From assembly GCA_000320545.1 (NCBI GenBank), contig ADNK01002953.1, positions 1-50,000 on the forward strand: a DNA stretch of 50,000 bases, in the 5' to 3' direction. Under the pieces are notes generated by a model. The model worked only from the letters and a program-made list of their open reading frames with translations. It was not told where the DNA came from and searched no databases. Source of the stretch: Bigelowiella natans CCMP2755. Its lineage: Eukaryota > Cercozoa > Chlorarachniophyceae. Shown here one piece after another: positions 23,126 through 35,296 of the stretch. Numbering within the stretch: position 1 is the first letter of the stretch; each line of letters begins with the position of its first letter. The position numbers and the translations under genes were made by a program.

Positions 23126-24124
23126 TATCATTAGTATCAAAACGGCGAATACAACAACCGCTGCTCACACCCTCACCTTCAAATAGCTTCGAGAGAGGAG
23201 GGAGACTCTCCTCCATCTCCTCTGCCTCCTCTCCAGCTGCGCCATCAGCTCTACGATGACTATCATTGTAACTCTGCTTGCTCTCCCTCAGCTGCGTGGC
23301 CGCCGTTGCAAAGGTTGGGTTCCTTGGGGGAGACGGTTGGCCTTGATTTACGTAAGACACCGGCGACGAAGAGGGATTATCTCTGGTGAATCGCCAGTTT
23401 TCAGCCCGCACACAAGAGGGGCGCAGCAGCCTATGCACTACATCATAGCTGGGAAAAGAGGAGGAGGAGGAGGGGGGGGCAGGGAGGCAGAAGAAAGGAT
23501 GATCTGAACGAGCACGTGAGACTGGATGGTGGTGATGGTGGTGATGGTGGTGATGGTGGTGATGATGGTGATAATGATAATGCTATTGATGATGCTGCTG
23601 ATGATGAGTGGGTGGAAGGGGATTCTACCAATTTCTTAAATATGCTGTATTTGTGTTCGTTGCTGTCGGATCATGCTCATCAAATTATCATCAGCCTCGC
23701 CACCAGCACCACCGCCATCATCATCCTTTCACCATTCTATTCAATAATAAGGCGACTTACGCGTCCTGGGAGGCTTTGAGGTAGTTGTACCAATCGTAGG
23801 TGGAGAGCGGCGTGAAGATCTCCCTGGCGACGTAAAATATCTGGTTTGTGATCGAGATCGGATTCGTGACCTGCTTAGCATAACACGCGGCGCAATCAAA
23901 AAAAGATAGGTGATGGTGCGGACGCATAGGCATCATCATCATCTTCATCATCATTCTCCTCATCATCATTGCTTCTAACTTCCTTACAGCCGGATACCCT
24001 TCTCCCGCCATCATCACACCCCCCCTATCCTAAAAGCACACTACTGTCGCTGACCTTAATCATGGCCACGTTTAGAGGAACTTCCTCGATTCGAAGAAAG
24101 GTCTTGCGCCCTTTGGTACGGAAG

Positions 24125-24155
<31 letters not shown>

Positions 24156-25289
24156 GAAGAAGAAGAAGGAGGAGGAGGAGGAGGAGGCAAAGAACAGGGT
24201 CAGGGTACAGGCCGAGGCTATCGACGAAACAGAAGACAGAGGAGGGGGGAGGGGGAGGAAAAATTGAAGGGACAATCACTATATTCATCATACATCATCG
24301 GTACCCTGTGCGCAGCCGAATACCCCTATTTCCTCCGAGGACCTTGAGGTGTGGTTGGGGGTGATGGTTTTAAGGGAAGGGTAGGAACGATTACGACGAT
24401 AACAAAAAAACACACCCCTTTCACGAGCATCATGATGTGAGTGTGAGTGCGAGCGTGAGCGTGAGTTAGCGTGTGTTTATCAATGCTCTTTGAGCGGCGA
24501 TTGTGCGTGGCGGCTCCACCCTGTGGGGTGCCATCGGCACTCCATTTTCTTCTTGTAAGCGATATGATGCCCTCCAACGCCCGCAGAGTTTAACATTCCT
24601 ACCAAGGAAGAGAGAGTCGCAGTTCGTGAGGAGACAAAGTTAGCGATGACGGTGATGATGAATCTGGCGGTGGTGGTCGATCATGATGATGATGATGATG
24701 AGCACAAGAAAGGGAAAGGTGATAGCAGCATCACGAGGGCAGCGGGTTCCTAGTAGGCTGCGACATCGTCGCACGTCACCACCACCATCTTGATCGATAT
24801 ACGCCGCATATCATCACCGCCTACCTGTGATGTGGAAGGTCCCTCCAGGTGTCATCGTCTGTTTGTTGTCATTATTGTTGTTATCATTATTATCGCTATT
24901 ATTGGTTGATTGGTGTTGTTTGTTGTTGTTTGCTGTTTCAAACGCAATCGCCCCCAGAATATGCGGGCAGCCTTTCGGATCATGTTGCGAGGGTAGCTCG
25001 CGTGTCTTCGAAAGGCCTATGGGATCGCTCTGCCCCTCGCCGTGTGTGTTACACGAGAAAGAGAGTCAAAGTTTTTCTTTTTTTTTCATGAGCGCGCACG
25101 CGCGCACGCGCGCACGTGTGTGTGTGTGTGTGATGTTGTATATATATACCATGGCTCTGTTCTTGCCGAGAGCGACGAGCTCAAAGAGCTCCTTTTTCCT
25201 TGCTGCTGTGGTGGTAGGAGTCATCATCACGGTTGTTGCTTCGGCGTCGCAAGGGAAGTGTGCGTGCGTGCTGTGTGTGTGATTTATAA

Positions 25290-25324
<35 letters not shown>

Positions 25325-26002
25325 AATATATGTATGATATACGAGATCGGGAACCTGTAAGTCTTTCTTCCTTTATGATGTGCCGCACCATGAATGGAAT
25401 GTAGCCTGCGTGCAAGGTATGAACGGTCATGGGCGATTTGAAGGAACTCGACGCACACCGAATCGAGTTGACAGCGATCATTATGCTCGTACGGAGTATC
25501 TTGTCTATGCTGAAATACACCAATTACTTCGATCCCGCAGCGCGGCTCTATGGCCGTGTCGCGGGACGAAAGCCATGTAGTTTTCTTGTTTCTCTATTAT
25601 CATCTTTTTCTCGATGAAGTCTCTACTCTCATACCCGGCGGGTAGATGTCGTCGTTGTCCATGCTAATAATAATAATAATAATAATAATAATAGTAATAA
25701 TGAAAAGCGGTAAAGTGATAGGCAAACCGCAGTAAGAGGCAACGACGCGCTACTACAAATAAACCTGTGATAGAATCAAACGCGCGGCGCACAAAATATG
25801 CCGCAAACACACACGCGCGCAGTGCTTGGTACAGATGGCGGAGGCAATATCGTCAGGATACTCTCGCATATCCCGCCATCAACTATCCTGAAACACCCTC
25901 TCCCAAGCACAACCCGCCCAAAACAGATCTCACTGCCTGCCTCGCGCTGGAAGCTATATGGGCGGGGTAAAGGGAAGAACACCACTGCTCCTAACTAGCG
26001 TG

Positions 26003-26034
<32 letters not shown>

Positions 26035-28144
26035 GCCCCCCCCACCACCTGATGATGATATCTCCTTTGGCCTTGTTTGTCATCAGAATTCGAGCTTTCC
26101 CCACCCTACCAGCACACGTATAACGTTTTCAAGGAGTCACATTTAAATTCGCCCTCCCCCCACCCCCTACCACCAGGCACTTGCACTTCGTAATACCACA
26201 TATCCTGGTAGATCTTGACAGGGGGTGGGAAATGCAGGTAGGTCACCGCAGGAACGATTGAGCCCGTTTTGCTCATATTATGCAGCCTACAGAGCAGCAA
26301 CGTCTGATGACTATGTGATGATCGCAACGGGGATGATGGTGATGGTGATGGTGATGGTGATGGTGATGGTGGGGAGGCGACACGGAGGGGGGGGGGGGAG
26401 GAGAAAGCAAGATAAGAGAGTCTTGCGGAGAGCACCACCACCACCACAACCACCCCCACCACCTTTCGAAAAAGAGAGACTTGACAGGGCTAGAGTCGAC
26501 GATCTTGGAGAACCGAAGCATGAATTAGCATGGAGCGTCAAAAATTTGAAGACGATTAGGAGTGAAAGGAGACGAATTCATTGGGGGGAAGGAGGAGGAG
26601 GAGGAGGAGGAGGAGGAGGAGGAGGAATTCTCGGAAGGCAAGCAATCTCCCCTATTCGAGTATTCATCCACATGCACGCACGTACATACCAGAAGCTCCA
26701 TTCTATTTGGAGGATAGGTCGAGTAACGAACATTTAACCAGGTGTTTCGCTCCAAATGCCATTGTCCTATGATGTAAAGGGGGGGGGGGGGGGGGGGGGA
26801 ATGAGGGTTTTCTGCATGATAGCTTACAACAACGGTCTTTGGTGAAGAGAAGAACCAAAAGAGAGATTAAGCGTTTCTCCGATTATTCTCCACAGAAACA
26901 TATCATCAACATGATGTCTCCCATCCAACATCTGTTTCATTCGTCCTGGGAGTATAAAATGCTCGCTCTCCCCAACCCCCCCTTTCTGTCGATTGCGTCT
27001 TCGGCTACGGCATCCTCTAAGCTGATAGCGAAGATGCTGCAGGACTATTAAAAGTAGCAGCAGCAGCAGCAGCAGCAACGCTTTCTACTTCTACCTCGAA
27101 CAGCGGTCGTGATCGTCACAAAAGGAAGATTCTTGAAAGCCGGCCCGCCCCCCCCATGCATCGCATCGTTACCAACCCAAAATCTGGAGGGTGGAGGGCG
27201 GAGGGCGGAGGAAAGGACATTAGCATCGTCCGTTAGCTTGAGGTGTGTTATCTTTATGATAGTGTGGTTAAATGCTCGCCGTTTTCATGGCAAAAAAACA
27301 AAGACACGCGCTTCCCCTAACCCTCCCCATCCCCATCCGCCTTTTTTCTTTCCTCTCACAAGCAGAACCCTGATGAATCTGGTACGATGCATCCATAGTG
27401 AGGTGCCTGTGTCACACAATTTTTGGCGACAGAATGTTAGATGGATAACCACATCATAGAAGCCCTTTTACTCAGAGCGGAGTGATTATTGGGAATGCAC
27501 GAACACCTCCTTGATTGGCCATGGCATTGCGTCCAAATTGGTCGTGGCTTCTTTCACGGCAATCCTCTCCCTCCTCTCCAACTCCTCGATGTCAATCCGA
27601 GCCTCTTTTCGCTCGCGCACGTTGTCTCCGACCAGTGATTTATCCTCGATATGCGTTAGTGCATGCTTAGTCCCATAAACTCCTCCCTCGTCGTCTACGA
27701 ATAATCTCTGGAAAATTGTGAAGTCGCTGATTACGGTGTAGAACGCAAGGCAGAACACCTGGGGAGGGGGGGAGGAGAGTCAGCGGCGCGCTTCTACAAT
27801 GGTAACGTGGTTGATAACTGCGCTATGGCTAATGTCCCACGTGCATCAGGCGTGTATCATGCGTGGTGGCAGAGGCTGCGTGTGCGCAAGTCGTGCAGGG
27901 GAGTAATTAGCAACCGCTGAGACGATGAGTAGTAGCCTTCGGTATCTTCGCCAATGAAGGCAGCATGTAATACTGCACCCGCAGGGTCGTGCTGTTGCTA
28001 CTTCTGCTGCCCTATTTGGTTCGAAACCAGAGGGGGATGTATTTTTAGGACGAGGTTTGTGCTTGGGGGCTTCCTTCATCGATGTAGCCGGGTTTGGCAC
28101 CTGCAAGAGAGTGGTCGTTAGATCTGGCAAGGTTTGTCTGCGGG

Positions 28145-28210
<66 letters not shown>

Positions 28211-28533
28211 TGTCAACTATGATTCCACACGCATGGTTGTCATCATTCCAGCGATCGCTAGCTTCTTAGCCCAGCGCGGTCGCGGACATCTTTGACACAA
28301 TCTTCCCGATATGATTCGTGACCTTTTCCCGCGACGCCCTGCGATCATCGCTCGTGCCTGCTCGGTCTGCCTGCCCGGTCTGCCTGCTCGGTCTGACTGC
28401 TCGTCGGGAGCTCAAAAGGATTCTTAGGCAGAGGAACGGGATTCACTGCTAATACCGGGTACACTTCATTAAAATGTAGGCCAATTATGTAGGAGCGACA
28501 CTGAGAGGATCGCAATGCGTTGTCGTCGTCCAT
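21607..28533 (-). CDS. Large many-exon gene of unknown family
   Basis: Exons supported, 5' to 3': ATG at 28533 (MDDDNALRSSQ; end unresolved), 28100-28002, 27758-27507, 27406-27369, 27036-26977, unresolved, 26766-26690, 26503-26463, 26286-26171 (donor uncertain), 25593-25355, 25198-25150, 25029-24825, 24598-24520, 24342-24305, 24110-24055, 23870-23761, 23382-23177, 22882-22768, 22639-22563, 22413-22367, 22268-22191, 22094-22041, 21817-21753, 21673-21607 (TAA). From 25593 downward every junction keeps phase. If the GTGAGA donor after 22768 is not used, the gene would stop at 22764. Visible traits: a hydrophobic start of exon 27758 (VFCLAFYTVISDFTIF), an acidic/basic helix (RERKEARIDIEELERRERIA), VTYLHFPPPVKIYQDMWYYE, an Asn-rich tract near 24880-24940, and IFTPLSTYDWYNYL. 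No family or catalytic motif was recognised, so no function is assigned. Confidence 0.6.
28147..28214. repeat. Compound (CT)n(GT)n microsatellite in an intron
   Basis: About 23 CT dinucleotides followed by about 10 GT dinucleotides. It sits 50 bases upstream, in transcript direction, of the exon starting at 28100. Confidence 0.9.
28355..28403. repeat. 13-bp minisatellite near the 5' end of the unknown gene
   Basis: About 3.7 copies of a 13-base unit GCCTGCTCGGTCT with one variant CCC copy. Thirteen is not a multiple of three. Coding-looking minus-strand sequence on its two sides is in different frames: MDDDNALRSSQ-type before, DDRRASREKVTNHIGKI after. Confidence 0.85.
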
Positions 28534-28920
28534 AAAAAGGCCTCTCCTTCATCACTCACTGATCGCATCAGAGGCCACTCGTTCATTTGCGGCTCGGTAG
28601 TGAGACAATGAGGCAGACAGACAGGAGCAGGCCGTAATTATCGGGATGAATTTTGGCCCAGAAAAGCACCTCCGATTGCCCAATTTTGTTTGCGAGACTT
28701 CGTTGTGCGCTCTCTTTGGGAGTGCTTGCGCCGGAGCGTGTTTGCAGCGGATTTGCCGTGGTGTAATGGGGGAAACCGCCGAAAACAGGGCGCAAAACGT
28801 GAGAAAAACACGAGACGCATCAAAATTGCAAACAAACAAAAATAATCGGTCACATTGTTGCCCAGAGACTAAAAAAAAAGAGTACCGAGGCCTACCCTGA
28901 GTCAGTCAGTCGAAACGCAG
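28534..28920. promoter_or_regulatory. Putative shared upstream region of a divergent gene pair
   Basis: About 390 bases separate the ATG of the minus-strand unknown gene from the first supported exon of the plus-strand gene at 28921. The segment lacks the long microsatellites common elsewhere. A bidirectional promoter is inferred from position only. Part of it may instead be the missing first exon of the plus gene (a frame from ATG 28769 ends at an AAC/GTGAGA donor, but its phase does not fit). Confidence 0.35.
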
Positions 28921-29684
28921 GGCGTTTAGGATCAAACTGGGCTCCAAAACCGACTCAACTGCACAAAATGCGCGCGCGCGAGAAATTTGGGTTCGCCTCG
29001 CTGTGCTCGAACATCGTCACACCGTCCAGAACGCGCGGAGAGAGTTGATTGAACGAAGGCCTGAGCGGGCGGACTGGAGCGAATCCTTGCAAACTGCTGT
29101 TACCGACATCTTCTCGATGATGTCTGCTAAGAGAACCAAATCCTCGACAAAGCTCGAAGAAGTCGTATATTCTATGGAAGCTGTACCAGCCGTGTCTCCC
29201 AGGTGACCGCCCTCCTGATAGGCAGGAGGGGAGTCAATTGAATAATTGCGTTGTTAAGTATACTCTGCAGTGTAGTGTTGATGATTCTTGATTGTGCGAC
29301 ATGTTGCAAATAAATAGAGGGACTTGGAAACTCACTGTGACGAAGAATTGCGAGCTTGTTATGGAGCAGGGTAGGGAGAAACTGAGGATTCCAATGCAAA
29401 ATGTGCGGCAGACGCTTGGAGTAATCGACCGGGAACGATGTCACAAGTTTGTTGCACTGGAACTGAGAAAATCAATAAAGCTGGGTAACGATCATTACGT
29501 GATCCTCTTGTTTAAGTTCTCGAAAAAATGCCCCCCAAAAGTTGTGTGGGATAAAACTGCTAGCTCATTTCCGTTTGTTGAAAAGCTAAGAGGAAAGCAT
29601 CCCTCAGGCCTGCTGACCTCGACCTGGAGGGCAATTCGAAAAATCCAAACCAGGAATTGTATCCATGCATACGTGGGTAGCTAG
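28921..29684 (+). CDS. Small protein of unknown family, two supported exons
   Basis: Exons 28921-29202 and 29318-29684 join in phase (AG donor overhang plus A) and end at TAG 29682. The first exon needs an upstream partner that was not found, so the N-terminus is missing; an internal start at MMSAKRTKSS is possible. The first part is helical and basic (NARRELIERRPERADW). The second begins GTWKLTVTKNCELVMEQG and continues with alternating strands (RCHKFVALELRKS, NDHYVILLFKFSKK), which looks like a small beta domain such as a PH-like fold. This is a weak inference and no family is assigned. Confidence 0.55.
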
Positions 29685-30777
29685 AAACATATAAATAGTG
29701 TGTGTGTTTCCCATCAGTGGTTGTGCATGGTTGGCGATGACATTTGCTTCCACGTCGAGGCTAGCTAGTTCAATTCGACATCTAGCATGGAAACTTGTCA
29801 TGACTTGTGCCAAATTGTGTCAAGATGACTTGTGCCTCCACACTAGCGATCTCTTTGCTTGCACGTGCCCCTGCATTTAAGCATTCCTCGCAGGCACTTC
29901 GATTCTTCCTGATCACAGTGGCACAGCTGGTCGCATAGAGCAGCCAAAGAGTGCCCATACCATGTCATGTATCTTGTAGTGCGTAGCCTGTAATATTGCA
30001 ATGATGGAGAGCAATTTGACGCACACCACGTAGCGCTAGAGCGCCGAGCGTGTAATCATGATGACAGCCTTGCGACATCCTTGCAAATGCGCTGCGCAAT
30101 GTTTGTGATGTTGTTGCCACATCGTAAACAAATAGCCAACTCAATTGGGCTTGTCACACAGGTTGTTTTGTTCGGAGTATTAACCAGTGAGACGTGCTCA
30201 CATGGCTGTACATAGCAAACCCTTTTTGATGGATCGACAAACCGAAAATCGGCGTGTACCACATCGACACTCAGTGCAGCTGCTGTCGACAGCCATGATG
30301 TTAAACCACATATCTGAAGAGCCATGCATGGCAGTCGTTTAGTAAGATTCATCGTCGTGCTAGATTCATCAAAATGCATGGCGAAAGAGCCCTATTTAAA
30401 ACATGATCAACTTCCCAGAAATTCATGGATGCGGGATGTGTTTGGTAGCAAAATAACACCTACGTTCACTTCCTGTGCTCTCATTTCGTTCATGTCACCA
30501 ACATCGCATGTTGCACGTGCTGTGATGTGACCATGTTCCTCAAGATGCCACTGAGAATTTTGTAATGTGAAGGAAATTACATGGTTTCACACCCAGGATA
30601 TGCTATTTACAACGGCGCCTAACTTGACGCGAACTGATTCACGACCCCCCTCCCTTCCACATCATTCATTCGTTCCAACGCTAACATCTCCGCTATCGCA
30701 AAGTCTGAGGTCGGTATCACGAAAGCACCCCCGAGGTGTGGAGGAAGAAGGTAACCCAGGCACTGGAAGGAGTAGAA
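29685..30777. other. Repeat-bearing intergenic region
   Basis: Contains the second copy of R3. A minus-strand frame at 30056-30379 has several Cys residues (LRCGNNI) but no start, splice or homology support. It should also hold the 3' untranslated region of the auxin-carrier gene on the minus strand. Confidence 0.5.
30352..30590 (+). repeat. Dispersed repeat R3, copy B
   Basis: Direct-orientation match to 7696-8036 over most of its length, without the internal segment of about 110 bases found in copy A. The end of the match is at AAATTACATGG against AGATTGCATGG. Confidence 0.8.
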
Positions 30778-31264
30778 TCAAAATGCAGCACCGACCCAAG
30801 ACATCAGCAAACACAACTCAACAGCAGCGATATAACAACACTAGTAGCGATCAAGTGCACTTCACGAATAGACTATAACCTTACGGGGACGATGGACATA
30901 GCGTATATCTTAAGCAGCAGCCGAGCAACCTTCTGCGCCTCTGCAGGCTTATCCAACACCTATGCACCGTGCAGCATGTCAAAAGGGGAAGCGGGAGGAG
31001 GAAGGAAAGGTGAACGATGACGATTTGTATTTGTCGTCGCGTTGTAGAGGCCTACTAAAACAACAACAACAACAACTACTACTACTACTACTACTTCAAC
31101 AGCATGTGTACCTGCAAGATCGTTACTGAGTTCTGAGCCGATGGCATTGCGGATTGTAGGAGCAAAACGAAGATGAGGATCTGTTTTGGATGTGGCAGTA
31201 GTGTCTTGTGTAAGTAACGTAATGACGGCGTCGATAGGACCTTGTGCAAGTGCATGTACGTGCG

Positions 31265-31301
<37 letters not shown>

Positions 31302-32145
31302 ATATATATATATATATATATGTGTGTGTTGATACCGGGTCATTAGCAATTAGACCTACAAATATATAGATATATATTATTTATTTGTATATTTATGATG
31401 TGTATGTGTGTGTGTATGTGTGTGTGGCGAGGGGGGGGGGAAAGAGAGAGGGAGAGAGAGAAATTTAAAGTAGGCGGGGGGGAGGGCGGGGAGGGATAGA
31501 TTCAGGAGAAGAATAAATAACCAGTCTTGACAGCAAAGTTTACTGCGAGAAGCGACGTGAACGGCACCAGCAAAAACCTACCATATGCCTTCTATATAGT
31601 GGCGGTGATGGTGACGGTGGGTGTGGTGGGTATGGCAAGAGCAGTATGATAAAGCACTGAAATAATCTCTCCTACCTGGAGAGAGCTATGAGACCCAGTC
31701 TCCGCTTATTCTGTATTACAAAATACTGTCAGGCTAACAACGAGAGGGATAGAGGGGGGGGGGGGGGGGGGGTTAGAAGAATTTATAATGATCCATTAAT
31801 TACCCCTACAACTTCCACGGCCGCGTCGCTGCTCTTGTTGGCTAGAGGAGGAGGAGGGGGAGGGCGCTTCTGTGCCATTGTACCTAATTAGAGTTCAGCG
31901 TGAAATCGTATATTCACACGTATTTAGCTGCTATATATATATATATATATATAAATGTATATATCTCATTTTTGTGTGTGTGTGTGTGTGTGTGTACGCG
32001 CGCGCCACGTTTGCATGAGGTTCCTGATCATCGTCGGATGCACATGCTATTACCCGCCAAAACAAGGACAGAAAGAGGAATACTGCCTGTAAATACATAA
32101 AAATATGTATACGTTTGATAGCATACGCGCGCGCGCGCGCGCGCA

Positions 32146-32184
<39 letters not shown>

Positions 32185-32771
32185 ATACCCATACCCACGC
32201 CGGATGGCGATGACAAGTCAGCAGCAGCAGCAATCAATAACAACATGCTCAGCAGCACGTCCTATACCGAGAGCCATGTTCCGCATCCCATTCGCAATCA
32301 TGCCGAGGGGGGCGACGTATCCTGGAGGTGATGATGATGGAAACAACGATGTTTGTTGATGAAGGAACGAGAGGCGGTTGGGCAGCGAAGGAGGAGGACA
32401 ACTACTACCTGTTGCTGCATTGCTGAGAAACAGATCTCGAATTGGATGCACGACTCCTATGGGGGAGCAAAGACACGTACATGAGAATAATAAACAAACT
32501 ATAGAATAAATATATATTTATATTTATATTTATATTTATATATATTTATATAAAGGCACTAGTGAACTTCGGCTAAAATCAAGATCAAAGAAAGCTACTC
32601 ATCACCCTACTATCGTCAGCATCAGCATTGATTATGATTCCCTTTCCCCCTATTTCTATTGTTCCGACCGATCAGCACTCCAAGCAGGCATCTAGTCACG
32701 GCCACCGGCAAAATAGGAGGAGGGAGGGGGGGAACCAGCAGTTGAATGCACATGCAAGCAAAAAAGACCAG

Positions 32772-32815
<44 letters not shown>

Positions 32816-33779
32816 GGGAGGGGGGGGAGGAGGAGAGGGTATGAGGAGAAGCGTATGTATGTGCCTCTAGCGAGAGCGTGTCGATTTTGTAATCGCGTAA
32901 CAAACAACAACAGCAACAACAACCTACCCCGCAATCGGTGGGTTCGTCAAGATCATCTCCTTCACCAGCTCCATGATCTGATGATTGGAAAAGGCAGAAT
33001 GCGTTGAATCATCTCCCCCACTCCCTCTCTCGCTCTCACTCTCTCTCTCTCTCTCTCTCTCCCCCTCTCCCTCAGAATGATGGTTTCCATCAAAGAGCTA
33101 CCTTAAGGACACGTGAAACAGCTCTCACTACTGCTGATCGTAAGAGGCCGCTCCTTCCACCACCCCCGTCATTATCATCAGCATTCTTTCCTCCTCCTCC
33201 CTGCTGCAGCTGCTTGTCTATCGCCCCTCCCCCCCCTTCGCCTCCTGACATTAGATGCTTTCCCAGGCTCCAAAAGAGAGGGGACCATCCTGCAGACGAG
33301 AAAACAAAAATAAGAGCGGGAGGAGGGCAGAGGGGGAGGGAAGGGGCTACGGTAGAAACTTAGGGGCATCTTTCCTTATATCATGAGAGTCATACCAAGG
33401 AGAAATACAGCTGTGAGAGCTGTTGCGTGGTCGAGCTTATCGATATCCGCTCGGAACAAAGTGTTGATAAATGCTATCGGCAGCACCCCTGGATAGAAGA
33501 CGGAGAAGAAAATCAGAGGAGGGGGTGGAGGGGGTGGGTGGGAGAGCTTGGAAACCATGTTCATTCAGCAGTAAGCATGCAAAACCCAAGCGTACGCAAA
33601 AACGAGTTGTTGAGGATGCGGTGCGGCGGTGTCATCTTCAAATTAGCAATGATGGATGCAGCGCGCACCTGAATTCTGGAAGGACGAAAGCACTTGTGCT
33701 ATCTGTGTTGGAGGCCCAGATTCACTCATGTTATTCCTCGTTTGGATACATCTTCCTCCCCCCAGCCCCTCCCTCCCTC

Positions 33780-33850
<71 letters not shown>

Positions 33851-35253
33851 TACACAAGTTCCGAATCGCGGCTTCCAGCTCACAAAAAAAACAAGATATG
33901 GAGAAACGCCTGAGACGCCTCCTCTATCATCATTTAAGTAGTGGTTCCATGCATAGCCTGAAAGCGTATCGGCGAGTACCTTTCCTTGCTCTGATTGGAT
34001 TGGAACGCCGACCTACGTTCGGAATAGGGGAGGCAGAGGGTGAGGGGTGGGGGTAAGACGAGCACTCTGTCATTCGTATACGTTTGATCGAGCTTAGCAT
34101 ACGCCGCTGATGAGTAAGTGTGGGTCTTTACCAATTTCAGCACAAATCGGCTCAGTAGCAAGCCTCCAAATACCTTTTTCACACACACACAAACACGCGC
34201 GCGCGCACACACACACACACACACATAGACACACACAAATACACAGAGGCAGACAGAAGAGCATGCTCTTATCGCTCGGTACTTTTCTTCTCCTTCGTGC
34301 CCCTCTTCCAAGTCGTAATCAATATACAATAGTATGAGGAGAAGACGTAGAGTAGCAGCAGCAGCAGCAGCAGCAGCAGCACTAGCAGATAAGAAGTGGC
34401 CTCAACAAGTACCTGCATCATGGCAAAGAGTGGGATCTGACCAGCATATTAGCACCAAAAACACACCTCCAGTTTAGATCAACATTGATAGTAGTATTCC
34501 AGCATACAACGTTCCTTCCTCCTTTCCATCGCCCCCCCCTCTTTCGATAATTTGTTACCCTCCCAGCCTGCAACGCTAGAAGTCATGCAAAGGGTAATGC
34601 TGATAGCCCTTCAGCCCTCCCCCTTCTTCTTAAGTAGTACGTACAAACGACCGGAATCAGCGAGCCGATAGGGTTGCTAGCCACCGTCCTTGCAACGCCT
34701 GGTTTTCAAATCAAAATGGCGCGTTCGTAGGCAAATCACATAACATATAATGAAAGCTAATGAATCCAGGAGAAATCGATGAAGAGGAGGGGCAGAAGGT
34801 GTCGAGGAAGGAAGAGAACATGTTTACTAGTGCACAACAGGGCCGGCAGAAAGATATTGAAGACCGTTCTACACATTTGGAGGGGGGGGAGCGGGGGGGA
34901 AGGGAAGAAAGGGATACGAATTTCTGTCAGTATGAGTGTCCAAGACCGATCATAAACAGAGCAAATCGTTTCAAGTAAGCGGGATGATGAAAATTTTGTT
35001 GACGCGGCTTACAACCTAGACAAGGCGGGAAGAAATTTGCTGTCCAAAAGACCAACTCTTACTGCAGCATACCCAAGGCCTATCTGTTTGGAGATAATGC
35101 GTGAGCAGCTCATTTACGTAACCGCTCCACATATGCGCACAGAACTCTGTTGTTGCTGTTGATGATTAGCACATCGTTTATTAGGCTTGCTACCTGTGCG
35201 AACAGCTCAGACATCGCAGAAATAGACGTCTTCATCACGATTGGATCCACCAC
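30778..35253 (-). CDS. Auxin efflux carrier (AEC) family membrane transporter
   Basis: Exons 5' to 3': 35253-35194 (likely start ATG 35235, MKTSISAMSELFAQ), 35083-35063, 34698 to about 34649, 34436-34413, 34173-34132, 33668-33596, 33488-33396, 33130-33102, 32977-32928, 32691-32669, 32456-32409, 32321-32268, 32086-32054, 31240-31112, 30940-30885, 30840-30778 (TGA). All junctions keep phase except around 34698, where an exon is missing or misplaced. Family traits: N-terminal helix FAQIGLGYAA; central ILTNPPIAG then CLLGVLIG; then PIRDLFLSNAATGYVAPLGM, IPLSVLVLAGPIDAVITLL, and a last helix IAAVELCLLMSWVGAAF. These match the two-bundle AEC fold, with a cytoplasmic loop between. AEC proteins export auxin in plants and small organic anions elsewhere; the substrate here is unknown. 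Several exons are 20-33 bases. Confidence 0.75.
31268..31330. repeat. (TG)n(TA)n(TG)n compound microsatellite
   Basis: TG dinucleotides, a TA block and TG again, in an intron of the auxin-carrier gene. Dense TG/TA/AG arrays also fill its other introns (31930-32000, 32126-32180, 32780-32810, 33782-33845, 34190-34230). Confidence 0.9.
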
Positions 35254-35254
35254 C

Positions 35255-35296
35255 TACGATGTCAAGCACATTGATTACGATGTCAAGCACAGTGAT
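35255..35296. repeat. Two 21-base direct repeats at the first auxin-carrier exon
   Basis: TACGATGTCAAGCACATTGA and TACGATGTCAAGCACAGTGA are adjacent copies with period 21. They sit just upstream of the first supported exon on the minus strand and overlap its acceptor. Either a small duplication or a regulatory element. Confidence 0.6.

Noticed and set aside
25429-25617. Plus-strand frame MGDLKELDAHRIELTAIIML
   Set aside because: Protein-like, but the minus strand has an exon (25593-25355) that fits in phase with neighbours on both sides; no plus-strand splice partners were found.
25934-25953. 20-base micro-exon in the unknown minus-strand gene
   Set aside because: It would fix a phase difference after 26171, but a simpler donor (GAA/GTGCAAGT) just upstream in the previous exon gives the same phase without it.
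26839-27051. Plus-strand frame MVKRRTKREIKRFSDYSPQK
   Set aside because: Lies across minus-strand exons of the unknown gene and has no partner exons, though this is the least resolved part of that gene.
28769-28801. First exon of the plus-strand gene at 28921, starting at ATG 28769
   Set aside because: The GTGAGA donor after it is good, but its phase does not match the next exon.
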